Source of the DNA: Syntrophobacteria bacterium
Lineage (GTDB): Bacteria > Desulfobacterota > Syntrophobacteria > JARFUL01
DNA length: 7,664 nt
NCBI GenBank assembly: GCA_029289015.1
Contig: JARFUL010000196.1
Location: forward strand, 1-7,664
Reading direction: 5' to 3'
Numbering within the stretch: the first letter of the stretch is position 1; each line of letters begins with the position of its first letter. This document shows, piece after piece, positions 1-6,263 of the stretch. Under the pieces are notes generated by a model, which was not told where the DNA came from, searched no databases, and saw only the letters and a list, made by a program, of their open reading frames with translations. The position numbers were made by a program, and so were the translations under genes.

Positions 1-1
1 T

Positions 2-1075
2 GGTCCTCCGGACTATAAGGAGATGATGCCCTCCGTTGTGATGGATAACTGGGGCAAATGGGATTACCATGAGATACTCGAGCCCGGCATTTTGGTGCAC
101 GTAGCCGACTCGGGCGACAAGATCTACTCGGTTCGCTGCGCGACCTGCAGGCTGGTCTCCACCCTGTTCATCAGGGACATCTGTGAACTGGCCGACAAGC
201 ACTGTGACGGCTACGTCCGGTTCACCACCCGGAACAACGTGGAGTTCCTCTGCACCTCCATGGAGGCTGTGGAGGCATTAAAGAAAGACATCGAGCCGAG
301 GAAGGACTTCGTCATCGGCGGCACCGGCGCGGGCGTGACCAACATAGTTCACACCCAGGGCTGGGTCCACTGCCACACCCCCGCGATCGACGCGTCCGGC
401 CTAGTCAAGGCGGTGATGGACGAGCTCTTCGAGTACTTCGGCTCCCATAAGCTTCCCGCGCAGGTGCGCATCGCTCTCGCGTGCTGCCTCAACATGTGCG
501 GCGCGGTCCACTGCTCCGACATCGCGATTCTGGGCGTGCACCGCAAGCCCCCCTTCATCGAGGACGAGAGGGTGCAGCACGTGTGCGAGATCCCGCTCGC
601 GATCTCGGCCTGCCCCACCGCGGCCATCAGGCCCCTGAAGGTGACGAAGGAGATCGAAGGGGAGACCAAGACGTTCAAGTCGGTGCAGCTCAACATCCCC
701 AGGTGCATGTTCTGCGGCAACTGCTACACCATGTGCCCCGCGATGCCCCTGGCCGACGAGGATGGCGACGGCATAGCGCTCTGGGTGGGCGGCAAGGTCT
801 CAAACCGCCGCACCCCGCCTGCGTTCTCCAAGCTCGCGGTGCCCTTCATACCCAATGAGCCGCCCAGGTGGCCCACCACGGTAAAGTACGTCAAGCAGAT
901 ACTCGTTGCTTATATTGAGGGTGCCAACCGCTACGAGCGCGTGGGTGAGTGGATCGAGAGGATAGGCTGGGAGAAGTTCTTCGAGGTCGCGGACCTCGAG
1001 TTCTCTCACCACCATGTGGACGACTACCGCCTCGCGATGACCACTTGGCGGACCACCACCCAGTTCAAGTGGTAG
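2..1075 (+). CDS. dsrB: Dissimilatory sulfite reductase beta subunit, 5' partial
   Basis: Beta subunit of cytoplasmic DsrAB, which reduces sulfite with siroheme-[4Fe-4S] centres and passes sulfur to DsrC. The frame is open from base 2: seven codons reading GPPDYKE precede ATG 23 and fit the usual DsrB N-terminus, so about 25 residues and the true start lie upstream of the window. Numbering from ATG 23 (350 residues to the stop), the siroheme/cluster cysteines are C117 in [11 protein letters not shown] and C154, C155 and C159 in [14 protein letters not shown]. The inserted ferredoxin domain has C197 (SACPTAA) and C228, C231, C234 and C238 ([12 protein letters not shown]). FTTRNNVEF (67-75), VGGKVSNR and PNEPPRWP are family signatures. 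dsrA presumably lies just upstream, off the window. Cysteines 39 and 42 look unusual. The family is certain; a reductive rather than oxidative role is inferred from the dsrN neighbour and the absence of dsrEFH. Confidence 0.96.
   Translation, partial: GPPDYKEMMPSVVMDNWGKWDYHEILEPGILVHVADSGDKIYSVRCATCRLVSTLFIRDICELADKHCDGYVRFTTRNNVEFLCTSMEAVEALKKDIEPRKDFVIGGTGAGVTNIVHTQGWVHCHTPAIDASGLVKAVMDELFEYFGSHKLPAQVRIALACCLNMCGAVHCSDIAILGVHRKPPFIEDERVQHVCEIPLAISACPTAAIRPLKVTKEIEGETKTFKSVQLNIPRCMFCGNCYTMCPAMPLADEDGDGIALWVGGKVSNRRTPPAFSKLAVPFIPNEPPRWPTTVKYVKQILVAYIEGANRYERVGEWIERIGWEKFFEVADLEFSHHHVDDYRLAMTTWRTTTQFKW
1040..1073 (+). other. Perfect 8-bp inverted repeat across the dsrB stop
   Basis: ACCACTTG at 1040-1047 is the exact reverse complement of CAAGTGGT at 1066-1073, with a possible extra G-U pair (1048/1065) and a loop of about 16 nt. 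The 3' arm ends on the first base of the dsrB stop codon TAG (1073-1075). No T-run follows, so it does not look like an intrinsic terminator. It could protect the dsrAB message from 3' decay or be a coincidence of the repeated Thr-Thr-Trp-type codons there. Confidence 0.35.
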
Positions 1076-1117
1076 ACAGCCCATAAGCCGGGGCAAGAGT
1101 CCCAGGCATAACAATAT

Positions 1118-1149
1118 GGCCCGGATCCCGCGAGTTGGGGGTCCGGGTC
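1118..1149 (+). other. GC-rich hairpin between dsrB and dsrN
   Basis: Bases 1118-1129 (GGCCCGGATCCC) pair with 1138-1149 (GGGGTCCGGGTC) as a 12-bp stem with two G-U pairs and an 8-nt loop (1130-1137). The bases after it (TTAGTTAG) are only weakly T-rich, so it is not a classical terminator. It could be a processing or stability element, or a leaky attenuator setting the dsrAB to dsrN ratio. It contains the alternative TTG start of dsrN (1135) in its loop, which argues against that start being used. The pairing is plain in the sequence; the role is inferred. Confidence 0.5.
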
Positions 1150-1158
1150 TTAGTTAGA

Positions 1159-1165
1159 GAGAGGG
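1159..1165 (+). promoter_or_regulatory. Ribosome-binding site deciding the dsrN start
   Basis: GAGAGGG lies 8-9 nt before ATG 1174. The upstream TTG at 1135 has no purine-rich site at a workable distance and lies in the loop of a strong hairpin. This favours ATG 1174. Confidence 0.6.
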
Positions 1166-1173
1166 ACACGTTA

Positions 1174-2571
1174 ATGGAGCCTAGATTGCCACGCCTGGTG
1201 GTCGCGGGAATGCGGGGCGGGTCCGGAAAGACCACCCTGAGCCTCGGCATGGCCGCGGCCTGGCGGGCAATGGGGCGGAAGGTGATCCCCTTCAAGAAGG
1301 GCCCCGACTACATAGACCCCGGCTGGCTCACCAAGGCCGCAGGGCTCCCCTGCAGGAACCTCGATCTATTCTTCATGAACCCGAAGGAGCTGGTATCCTA
1401 TTTTATTAGAAACTCCGACCCGGACGGAATATCGCTGGTGGAGGGCAACCGGGGCCTTCTGGACGGCATAGACTCCGAGGGGTCCGCGTCCACCGCGCAG
1501 GTGGCCATAGCCCTGGATGCGCCCGTGGTCCTGATTCTGGACTGCACCATGGCCACCAGATCGGTGGCCGCGCAGGTCGCGGGGATAAAGGTGCTTGAGC
1601 CCGAGGTGAACCTCAGCGGGGTGGTTTTGAACCGGGTGGCAGGCAAGAGGCACGCGAAAATCATCAGGTCCACCATAGAGAGCTACCTCGCGATCCCAGT
1701 TCTCGGCGAGGTTCCCAGGCTGGCGGAGGACAGGTTCCCGGAGAGGCACATGGGGCTCACCCCCCACCATGAGCATCCCGCGGTGAGCGAAGCCCTCGAA
1801 TTTGCAGAGAACCTGGCCAGGGACCACCTGGACCTGGACGCGCTCTGGAGATTGGGGCAGGAGGCCCCCCGGCTCCAGGCCCCTGTTCTCGAGGAGCCAG
1901 GGCCTCTCCCGCGGCCGGGGTCCAGGCTCACTATCGGCGTTGTGCGCGACTCTGCGTTCCAGTTCTACTACCCGGACAACATAGAGGCCCTTGAGGCCGG
2001 GGGCGCCCGGGTAGTCATCATCAACGGGCTCGAGGACCGCTCACTACCGCCCCTCGACGGGCTGTACATCGGGGGCGGCTTCCCCGAGACCCACGCGAGG
2101 CAGCTCACGGACAACGAGTCCCTGAGGAAGGAGATAGCCAGCGCGGCGAAAGAAGGCCTCCCCATCTACGGGGAGTGCGGCGGGCTCATGTACCTGGGCA
2201 GGTCGCTCTCCGTGGGAGGGAAGAGTTATCCCATGGTGGGCGCGCTTCCCATATCCTTCGATATCCGACCCCGGCCCCAGGGCCACGGGTACACCATAGC
2301 CCGGGTGGTGGGCAAAAATCCCTTCTTCCCGGAACGAGCGGAGTTTAGAGGGCACGAGTTCCACTACTCAAAGGTGGTCTCTTTGGACACATCCGAGTCC
2401 TCCCTCGTCTTCATGATGCAAAGGGGCTCGGGCATCAGCGACAAAAGAGACGGGCTCCTCAAGGGAAATGTCATGGGCACCTACACCCACGTTCTGGCTC
2501 CCGCGGTCCGCCTGTGGGCCAGGGGTGTGGTGCGCGCGGCCCTGGGGGAACCCCCTGAAAATGCTGGCTAA
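1174..2571 (+). CDS. dsrN: DsrN, CobB/CbiA-type siroheme amidase
   Basis: Cytoplasmic, ATP- and glutamine-dependent amidotransferase of the cobyrinate a,c-diamide synthase family. Beside dsrAB such genes are called dsrN and are thought to amidate a siroheme carboxylate to give the siroheme-amide found in Dsr. With ATG 1174 as start the protein has 465 residues, normal for the family. The N-terminal ATPase half shows the P-loop GGSGKTT (15-21) and KKGPDYIDP (41-49). The C-terminal class I glutaminase half begins near 250, with GGGFPE (300-305), nucleophile C335 in YGECGG, GHEFHYS (393-399) and H439 in GTYTHV. The RGGSGKT form of the P-loop fits DsrN-like proteins as I remember them, whereas many cobalamin-pathway CobB/CbiA proteins read SGVGKT. 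TTG 1135 would add 13 residues but lacks a ribosome-binding site. A role in cobalamin synthesis cannot be excluded; no cobalamin gene is nearby. Confidence 0.88.
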   Translation: MEPRLPRLVVAGMRGGSGKTTLSLGMAAAWRAMGRKVIPFKKGPDYIDPGWLTKAAGLPCRNLDLFFMNPKELVSYFIRNSDPDGISLVEGNRGLLDGIDSEGSASTAQVAIALDAPVVLILDCTMATRSVAAQVAGIKVLEPEVNLSGVVLNRVAGKRHAKIIRSTIESYLAIPVLGEVPRLAEDRFPERHMGLTPHHEHPAVSEALEFAENLARDHLDLDALWRLGQEAPRLQAPVLEEPGPLPRPGSRLTIGVVRDSAFQFYYPDNIEALEAGGARVVIINGLEDRSLPPLDGLYIGGGFPETHARQLTDNESLRKEIASAAKEGLPIYGECGGLMYLGRSLSVGGKSYPMVGALPISFDIRPRPQGHGYTIARVVGKNPFFPERAEFRGHEFHYSKVVSLDTSESSLVFMMQRGSGISDKRDGLLKGNVMGTYTHVLAPAVRLWARGVVRAALGEPPENAG

Positions 2572-2616
2572 AGAACCTTTTTTAAGGCGCGTGGAGAGCT
2601 TATTTGGCATATAGTC

Positions 2617-2645
2617 TTGTTTTTAGATATTGATTGTGCTAGATT
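2617..2645 (+). promoter_or_regulatory. Putative sigma70-type promoter for the rpsB operon
   Basis: TTGTTT at 2617-2622 (-35-like) and TAGATT at 2640-2645 (-10-like) are 17 nt apart, and TG at 2637-2638 gives an extended -10. The stretch is the most AT-rich part of the window and lies about 110 nt upstream of rpsB, leaving room for a leader. Each hexamer is only a partial match (3 of 6 and 4 of 6), so the call rests on spacing, composition and position. Confidence 0.35.
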
Positions 2646-2679
2646 TTCATATTTGGGTAAAAAACTACACACGCCTCTG

Positions 2680-2716
2680 GACCGATTCCTGGTGTCGCGA
2701 GCTGCGATGAATGGTC
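2680..2716 (+). promoter_or_regulatory. Leader hairpin upstream of rpsB
   Basis: GACC-G-ATTC (2680-2688) pairs with GAAT-GGTC (2709-2716) as 8 bp with one bulged G. Inside it, TCGC (2695-2698) pairs with GCGA (2704-2707) around a 5-nt loop, giving a two-part stem with an asymmetric internal loop. It ends 27 nt before the rpsB ribosome-binding site. rpsB-tsf leaders in other bacteria bind S2 for feedback control; this structure may do the same, but I cannot match it to a known leader family. Confidence 0.4.
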
Positions 2717-2743
2717 GGGTGGAAGGAGGCGGAGGAAAAACCA

Positions 2744-2750
2744 GAGGAGG
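2744..2750 (+). promoter_or_regulatory. Strong ribosome-binding site of rpsB
   Basis: GAGGAGG lies 6 nt before ATG 2757. Two further Shine-Dalgarno-like runs lie just upstream, GGAAGGAGG (2721-2729) and GGAGG (2731-2735), making an unusually purine-rich 30-nt approach that could act as ribosome standby sites or help bind a regulator. Confidence 0.75.
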
Positions 2751-2756
2751 AAAATT

Positions 2757-3548
2757 ATGTCCATTATCACCATGAAACAGATGTTGGAGGCAGGTGTCCA
2801 TTTTGGACACCAGACGAGGCGCTGGAATCCAAAGATGAGGCCGTATATCTTTGGCGCGCGCTCGGGGATCTATATCATTGATATCCAGCAGACGATGCAG
2901 CTCTTCAAGACCGCGTACAGGTTCATAGAAGACACGGTGGCCGCGGGCAAGTCGGTCCTCTTCGTGGGCACCAAGAAGCAGGCCGCGGAGGCCATCTACG
3001 AGGAGTCCGCCAGGTGCGGCATGTACTACGTCAACCACCGGTGGCTGGGCGGCATGCTCACCAATTATGCCACCATAAAGAAGTCCGTTGAGCGTCTGAA
3101 GTATCTCCTGTCCCTGGTGGAAGACGGCTCCATCTCCAAGTATACGAAGAAGGAGGCCATCGAGATAGAAAAAGAGACCGCGAAGCTCAGCCGGAACCTC
3201 TCGGGCATCAAGGACATGGACAAACTGCCCGGAGCTCTCTTCGTGGTGGACCCCAAGAGGGAGGACATAGCGGTCCGGGAGGCCAACAAGCTAAAAATAC
3301 CCGTGGTGGCAATCGTGGACACGAACTGCGACCCGGACATGATCGACTACATAATCCCGGGAAACGACGACGCGATCCGGGCCATCCGGCTTTTCTCCAG
3401 CAAGGTCGCGGACGCGTGTGTCACGGGCCTCGAACGGAGGGAAGAGATGCTCAAGGCCGCGAAGGAGGAAGCGGAGGAAGAGGCGCTCAAGGAGATGGAG
3501 GTTGAGCCCGAGGGGCCCAGCGATGTTGAGGTAGAGATAATCTCGTAA
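2757..3548 (+). CDS. rpsB: 30S ribosomal protein S2
   Basis: Component of the 30S ribosomal subunit, needed for mRNA binding and for S1 docking in many bacteria. The 263-residue length is typical for bacterial S2. Family marks in order: [20 protein letters not shown] (6-25), the [10 protein letters not shown] segment (37-46), [10 protein letters not shown] (67-76), the [11 protein letters not shown] segment (93-103), [11 protein letters not shown] (159-169) and [12 protein letters not shown] (182-193). The tail after about residue 226 is rich in Glu and Lys, a probable helical and disordered extension. Start ATG 2757 has a strong ribosome-binding site, and SIITMK matches the usual S2 beginning. 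It is the first gene of the translation operon, followed by tsf after 32 nt, and probably sets its regulation through the preceding leader. Confidence 0.98.
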   Translation: MSIITMKQMLEAGVHFGHQTRRWNPKMRPYIFGARSGIYIIDIQQTMQLFKTAYRFIEDTVAAGKSVLFVGTKKQAAEAIYEESARCGMYYVNHRWLGGMLTNYATIKKSVERLKYLLSLVEDGSISKYTKKEAIEIEKETAKLSRNLSGIKDMDKLPGALFVVDPKREDIAVREANKLKIPVVAIVDTNCDPDMIDYIIPGNDDAIRAIRLFSSKVADACVTGLERREEMLKAAKEEAEEEALKEMEVEPEGPSDVEVEIIS

Positions 3549-3564
3549 TCCGGCTAAGCTGAAG

Positions 3565-3571
3565 TAGGAGG
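3565..3571 (+). promoter_or_regulatory. Ribosome-binding site deciding the tsf start
   Basis: TAGGAGG ends directly before TTG 3572, which leaves no spacing for that codon, but lies 9 nt before GTG 3581. This places the tsf start at GTG 3581. Confidence 0.75.
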
Positions 3572-3580
3572 TTGCATCAA

Positions 3581-4180
3581 GTGCAGATAACACCCCGGTT
3601 GATAAAAGAGCTCAGGGACAAGACCGGCGCGGGCATGATGGACTGCAAGAACGCGCTGCTAGAGAGCGACGGTAATATAGAAAACGCGGTGGACTACCTA
3701 CGGAAGAAGGGCATGGCCGCGGCGGCCAAGAGGGCTGACCGGGTCGCGAGCGAAGGGGTAATCCAGTCATATATCCACGCGGGTGGAAAGCTGGGGGTCC
3801 TGGTGGAGGTGAACTGCGAGACGGATTTCGCGGCCAAGACCGAGGACTTCCAGGCTTTCGCGAAGAACCTGGCCATGCACATAGCCGCGGCCAACCCCCT
3901 GGCCGTGGACCGCGAGAGCCTGGACCCCGAGGTCATAGAGAGGGAGGAGGACATCTACCTCTCCCAGGCCCGGGACATGGGAAAGCCCGAGCACATCCTG
4001 GAGAAGATCACAGAAGGCAAGATGAAGAAGTTCTACTCCGAGGTCTGTCTCATGGAGCAGCCCTACATCAGGGACACCGACATAACCATAAGCGACCTCT
4101 TGAACGAACTCACCGCCAAGATCAGCGAGAAGATGCTGATACGCCGCTTCGCCAGGTTCCAGCTCGGCGAGGAAGCCTAG
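3581..4180 (+). CDS. tsf: Translation elongation factor Ts, short form
   Basis: Cytoplasmic guanine-nucleotide exchange factor that recycles EF-Tu-GDP to EF-Tu-GTP. From GTG 3581 the protein has 199 residues. The N-terminal UBA-like domain carries LIKELRDKTGAGMMDCKNAL (7-26) and is followed by NIENAVDYLRKKG (32-44). The core has VEVNCETDFAAK (75-86), which holds the TDF element that inserts into EF-Tu, and the C-terminal end fits the family. Proteins such as the E. coli one (about 283 residues) have two core subdomains; the length here points to the single-subdomain form seen in many other phyla. This is a lineage trait, not a truncation, because the C-terminus is intact. The motif has Ala where TDFV is common. 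pyrH starts 18 nt downstream. Confidence 0.96.
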   Translation: MQITPRLIKELRDKTGAGMMDCKNALLESDGNIENAVDYLRKKGMAAAAKRADRVASEGVIQSYIHAGGKLGVLVEVNCETDFAAKTEDFQAFAKNLAMHIAAANPLAVDRESLDPEVIEREEDIYLSQARDMGKPEHILEKITEGKMKKFYSEVCLMEQPYIRDTDITISDLLNELTAKISEKMLIRRFARFQLGEEA

Positions 4181-4198
4181 GGGTTTGAATAGGCGCAG

Positions 4199-4927
4199 AT
4201 GAGCCTGTTTTACCGCAGGGTTCTCTTAAAACTGTCCGGCGAGGTGCTTGTCGGGGCCTCCAGGGTGGGAATTGATCCCCAGGTCTTGGGCGAGGTGGCC
4301 GACGAGCTGGCCCGGGCCAACGAGATGGGCGCGGAGCTTGCCCTGGTGATAGGCGGGGGCAACATCTTCCGCGGCCTCAGCGAGGAGGCCAGGGAGATGG
4401 ACAGGGTCCTGGCCGACTACATGGGCATGCTGGCCACGGTGATAAACGGCCTGGCCCTGGAAGACGCGCTCAAAAGGCGCGGGGCAGCCGCGAAAACCAT
4501 GAGCGCGATTGCGATGGCCCCGGTGGCCGAACCCTACGACGTGAGGAAGGCAAAGTCCTACCTTGATGAGGGCACGGTGGTCATTCTCACCGCGGGAACC
4601 GGCAACCCCTACTTCACCACCGACACCGCGGCGGTGCTCAGGGCCGCGGAGCTCGGGGCCGAGCTGCTCGTCAAGGGCACCAAGGTGGGAGGGGTCTACG
4701 ACAAAGATCCTGAGAAGCATCCGGACGCGAGAAAGTATGATAGGGTAAGCTACCTCACCGTGGTGAAGGACGAGCTCAGGGTGATGGATCTGGCCGCGGT
4801 CGCGCTGGCCAGGGACAACGGGCTCAAGATCCAGGTCTTCGACATGACGACCCGCGGCAACATAATAAAGGTCCTTTCCGGTGAGAAGCTGGGCACCCTT
4901 GTTTCGGGGGAACGCGATGAAGGATGA
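4199..4927 (+). CDS. pyrH: Uridylate kinase (UMP kinase)
   Basis: Phosphorylates UMP to UDP with ATP in pyrimidine nucleotide synthesis; a cytoplasmic hexamer of the amino-acid kinase fold, usually activated by GTP and inhibited by UTP. Its 242 residues match the family. Motifs: KLSGE (11-15, phosphate binding), IGGGNIFRG (51-59), DYMGMLATVINGLALEDAL (73-91, UMP and dimer region), TAGTGNPYFTTDTAA (131-145), KGTKVGGVYDKDP (159-171, ATP/base side) and VMDLAAVALARD (195-206). The usual KVDGVY reads KVGGVY, with Gly at 164 in place of a common Asp; I take this as natural variation. The ribosome-binding site is weak (TAGG, about 5 nt before the start), so translation may be partly coupled to tsf. 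Its last 11 nt overlap frr. Confidence 0.97.
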   Translation: MSLFYRRVLLKLSGEVLVGASRVGIDPQVLGEVADELARANEMGAELALVIGGGNIFRGLSEEAREMDRVLADYMGMLATVINGLALEDALKRRGAAAKTMSAIAMAPVAEPYDVRKAKSYLDEGTVVILTAGTGNPYFTTDTAAVLRAAELGAELLVKGTKVGGVYDKDPEKHPDARKYDRVSYLTVVKDELRVMDLAAVALARDNGLKIQVFDMTTRGNIIKVLSGEKLGTLVSGERDEG

Positions 4928-5474
4928 GGTCTTAAAGGAAGTAGAAGAGAGGATGGGCAAGGCCATCAAGGCCCTGGAGAGGGAGCTGGGAAGGGTGCGC
5001 ACCGGCAGGGCTTCCGCGGGGTTGCTCGACGTGGTCCGCGTGGACGCATACGGCACCCAGCTCAGCCTCAAGGAGGTGGCCTCCATATCGGTGCCCGAGG
5101 CGAAGCTCATCGTAATCCAGCCCTGGGACCTGACCCTGATAGAGAATATCGAGAAGGCCATACTCAAATCCGAGCTGGGGCTCACCCCCATGAACGACGG
5201 CAAGGTCATCAGGCTGGCCATACCGCCCCTGACCGAAGAGAGGCGCAAGGAGCTGGTGAAGCTCATCAAGAGGATGGCCGAGGACTCCCGGGTCGCGATA
5301 CGCAACATCCGGCGCGACGCCAACGAGACCCTGAAAGGGTTCGAGAAGGACAAGCTCCTCTCCGAAGACGATTTCCATCGCGCGCAGGACGATGTCCAGA
5401 AGAAGACCGACGACTACGTCAAGAAGGTGGACGAGCGTACCCAGGAGAAGGAGAAGGAGATTTTGGAGGTGTAG
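4917..5474 (+). CDS. frr: Ribosome recycling factor
   Basis: With EF-G, splits the post-termination ribosome into subunits and frees the mRNA. ATG 4917 gives 185 residues, the exact family norm; a further upstream GTG (4881) would add a 12-residue extension unlike RRF. Motifs: ELGRVRTGRAS (22-32), VDAYG (42-46), QPWD (63-66), GLTPMNDGKVIRLAIPPLTE (80-99), ERRKELVK (100-107) and AEDSRVAIRNIRRDAN (113-128). The protein is a long three-helix bundle with a small beta domain, and the C-terminal helix is Lys/Glu-rich. The start lies inside the end of pyrH (11-nt overlap) behind GGGGGA (4906-4911), which suggests translational coupling. Confidence 0.97.
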   Translation: MKDEVLKEVEERMGKAIKALERELGRVRTGRASAGLLDVVRVDAYGTQLSLKEVASISVPEAKLIVIQPWDLTLIENIEKAILKSELGLTPMNDGKVIRLAIPPLTEERRKELVKLIKRMAEDSRVAIRNIRRDANETLKGFEKDKLLSEDDFHRAQDDVQKKTDDYVKKVDERTQEKEKEILEV

Positions 5475-5501
5475 GCGGCGCGTATCGCCTTTGGCCCATC
5501 C

Positions 5502-6263
5502 ATGAGTAGCGATATTCCCCCCCAAAAGCTTCCCAGCCACCTGGCCATTATCATGGACGGCAACGGCCGTTGGGCCAAGGAGCGCGGGCTCACCCGCCTG
5601 GACGGCCACCGCGCGGGCGCGGAGTCGGTGAGGGTTATCGTGCGCGCGGCAAGGAAGCTGGGCATCCCCTACCTCACCCTCTACGCATTCTCCAAAGAGA
5701 ACTGGCGCAGGCCCAAGATGGAGGTACGGGGGCTGTGGGCCCTGCTGAGGAGTTACCTCAAGTCCGAGCTGAAGGAGATGCTCGACACCGGCATCGCGCT
5801 CAACACCGTGGGCGCGACCCAGGACCTGCCCAAAGAGACCAGGGAGCTCATCAACGAGACCATGAAGGCCACCGCAAAGGGCCACAACATGGTCCTGACC
5901 CTGGCCCTCAGCTACGGGGGGAGGGACGAGATAGTCCACGCGGCCAGGTCCCTTGCCGAAAAGGTGGCCACCGGCTCGATCCGCCCGGACGACATAGACA
6001 AGAGGCTCTTCGCCGCGCACCTCTACACCAAAGACATCCCCGACCCGGACCTACTTATACGCACCTCCGGTGAGTCGAGGATCTCCAACTTCCTCCTCTG
6101 GCAGGTGGCATACACGGAGATATACATCACCGAGACCTACTGGCCCGACTTCCGGGAAGAGGAGCTTCACAGGGCCCTCGAGGAATTCGCGGGCCGGGAG
6201 AGGCGTTTCGGCCTGACCAACGAGCAGATATCCCGGGGCAAGGGCGGCCCTCCATGGCTCTAG
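5502..6263 (+). CDS. uppS: Undecaprenyl diphosphate synthase
   Basis: Cis-prenyltransferase that adds isopentenyl units to farnesyl diphosphate to make the C55 lipid carrier for peptidoglycan and other wall polymers; acts at the cytoplasmic membrane face. Its 253 residues are typical. Seen motifs: IIMDGNGRWAK (16-26, with catalytic D19), GHRAG (35-39), LTLYAFSKENWRRP (58-71), SYGGRDEI (137-144), then RTSGESRISNFLLWQ (187-201) with the diphosphate-binding R187, R193 and S195, and AYTE (203-206). ATG 5502 is the only plausible start, since the in-frame frr stop is at 5472, yet it has no Shine-Dalgarno sequence. The last 10 nt overlap cdsA. Its isoprenoid substrates depend on dxr, two genes downstream. 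Confidence 0.96.
   Translation: MSSDIPPQKLPSHLAIIMDGNGRWAKERGLTRLDGHRAGAESVRVIVRAARKLGIPYLTLYAFSKENWRRPKMEVRGLWALLRSYLKSELKEMLDTGIALNTVGATQDLPKETRELINETMKATAKGHNMVLTLALSYGGRDEIVHAARSLAEKVATGSIRPDDIDKRLFAAHLYTKDIPDPDLLIRTSGESRISNFLLWQVAYTEIYITETYWPDFREEELHRALEEFAGRERRFGLTNEQISRGKGGPPWL

Noticed and set aside
1135..1173. TTG 1135 as the start of dsrN
   Set aside because: No ribosome-binding site, placed in the loop of a strong hairpin, and the added 13 residues do not resemble the family N-terminus.
2541..2585. Intrinsic terminator after dsrN from GGGGGAACCCCC (2544-2555) and the T-run at 2578-2583
   Set aside because: The stem is only about 4 bp with a workable loop, it lies inside the coding region, and the T-run starts more than 20 nt after it, so the two parts do not form a terminator.
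2707..2775. Small upstream frame starting at ATG 2707 in the rpsB leader (22 codons)
   Set aside because: No ribosome-binding site, its start is within the leader hairpin, and it runs through the purine-rich site into rpsB; no sign of a real leader peptide.
3572..3580. TTG 3572 as the start of tsf
   Set aside because: The ribosome-binding site touches this codon with no spacing; GTG 3581 has the correct distance and the usual EF-Ts beginning.
4226..5353. Long minus-strand open frame of 375 codons opposite pyrH and frr
   Set aside because: It lies opposite two certain genes, shows no recognisable family, and such antisense frames are common in GC-rich DNA with strong third-position bias. The minus-strand frame of 362 codons at 4932-6020 is rejected for the same reason.
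5570..6073. Plus-strand frame of 167 codons inside uppS, and similar frames inside dsrB and cdsA
   Set aside because: Low-complexity Arg/Gly/Pro/His-rich translations out of frame with certain genes; typical shadows of GC-rich coding sequence.
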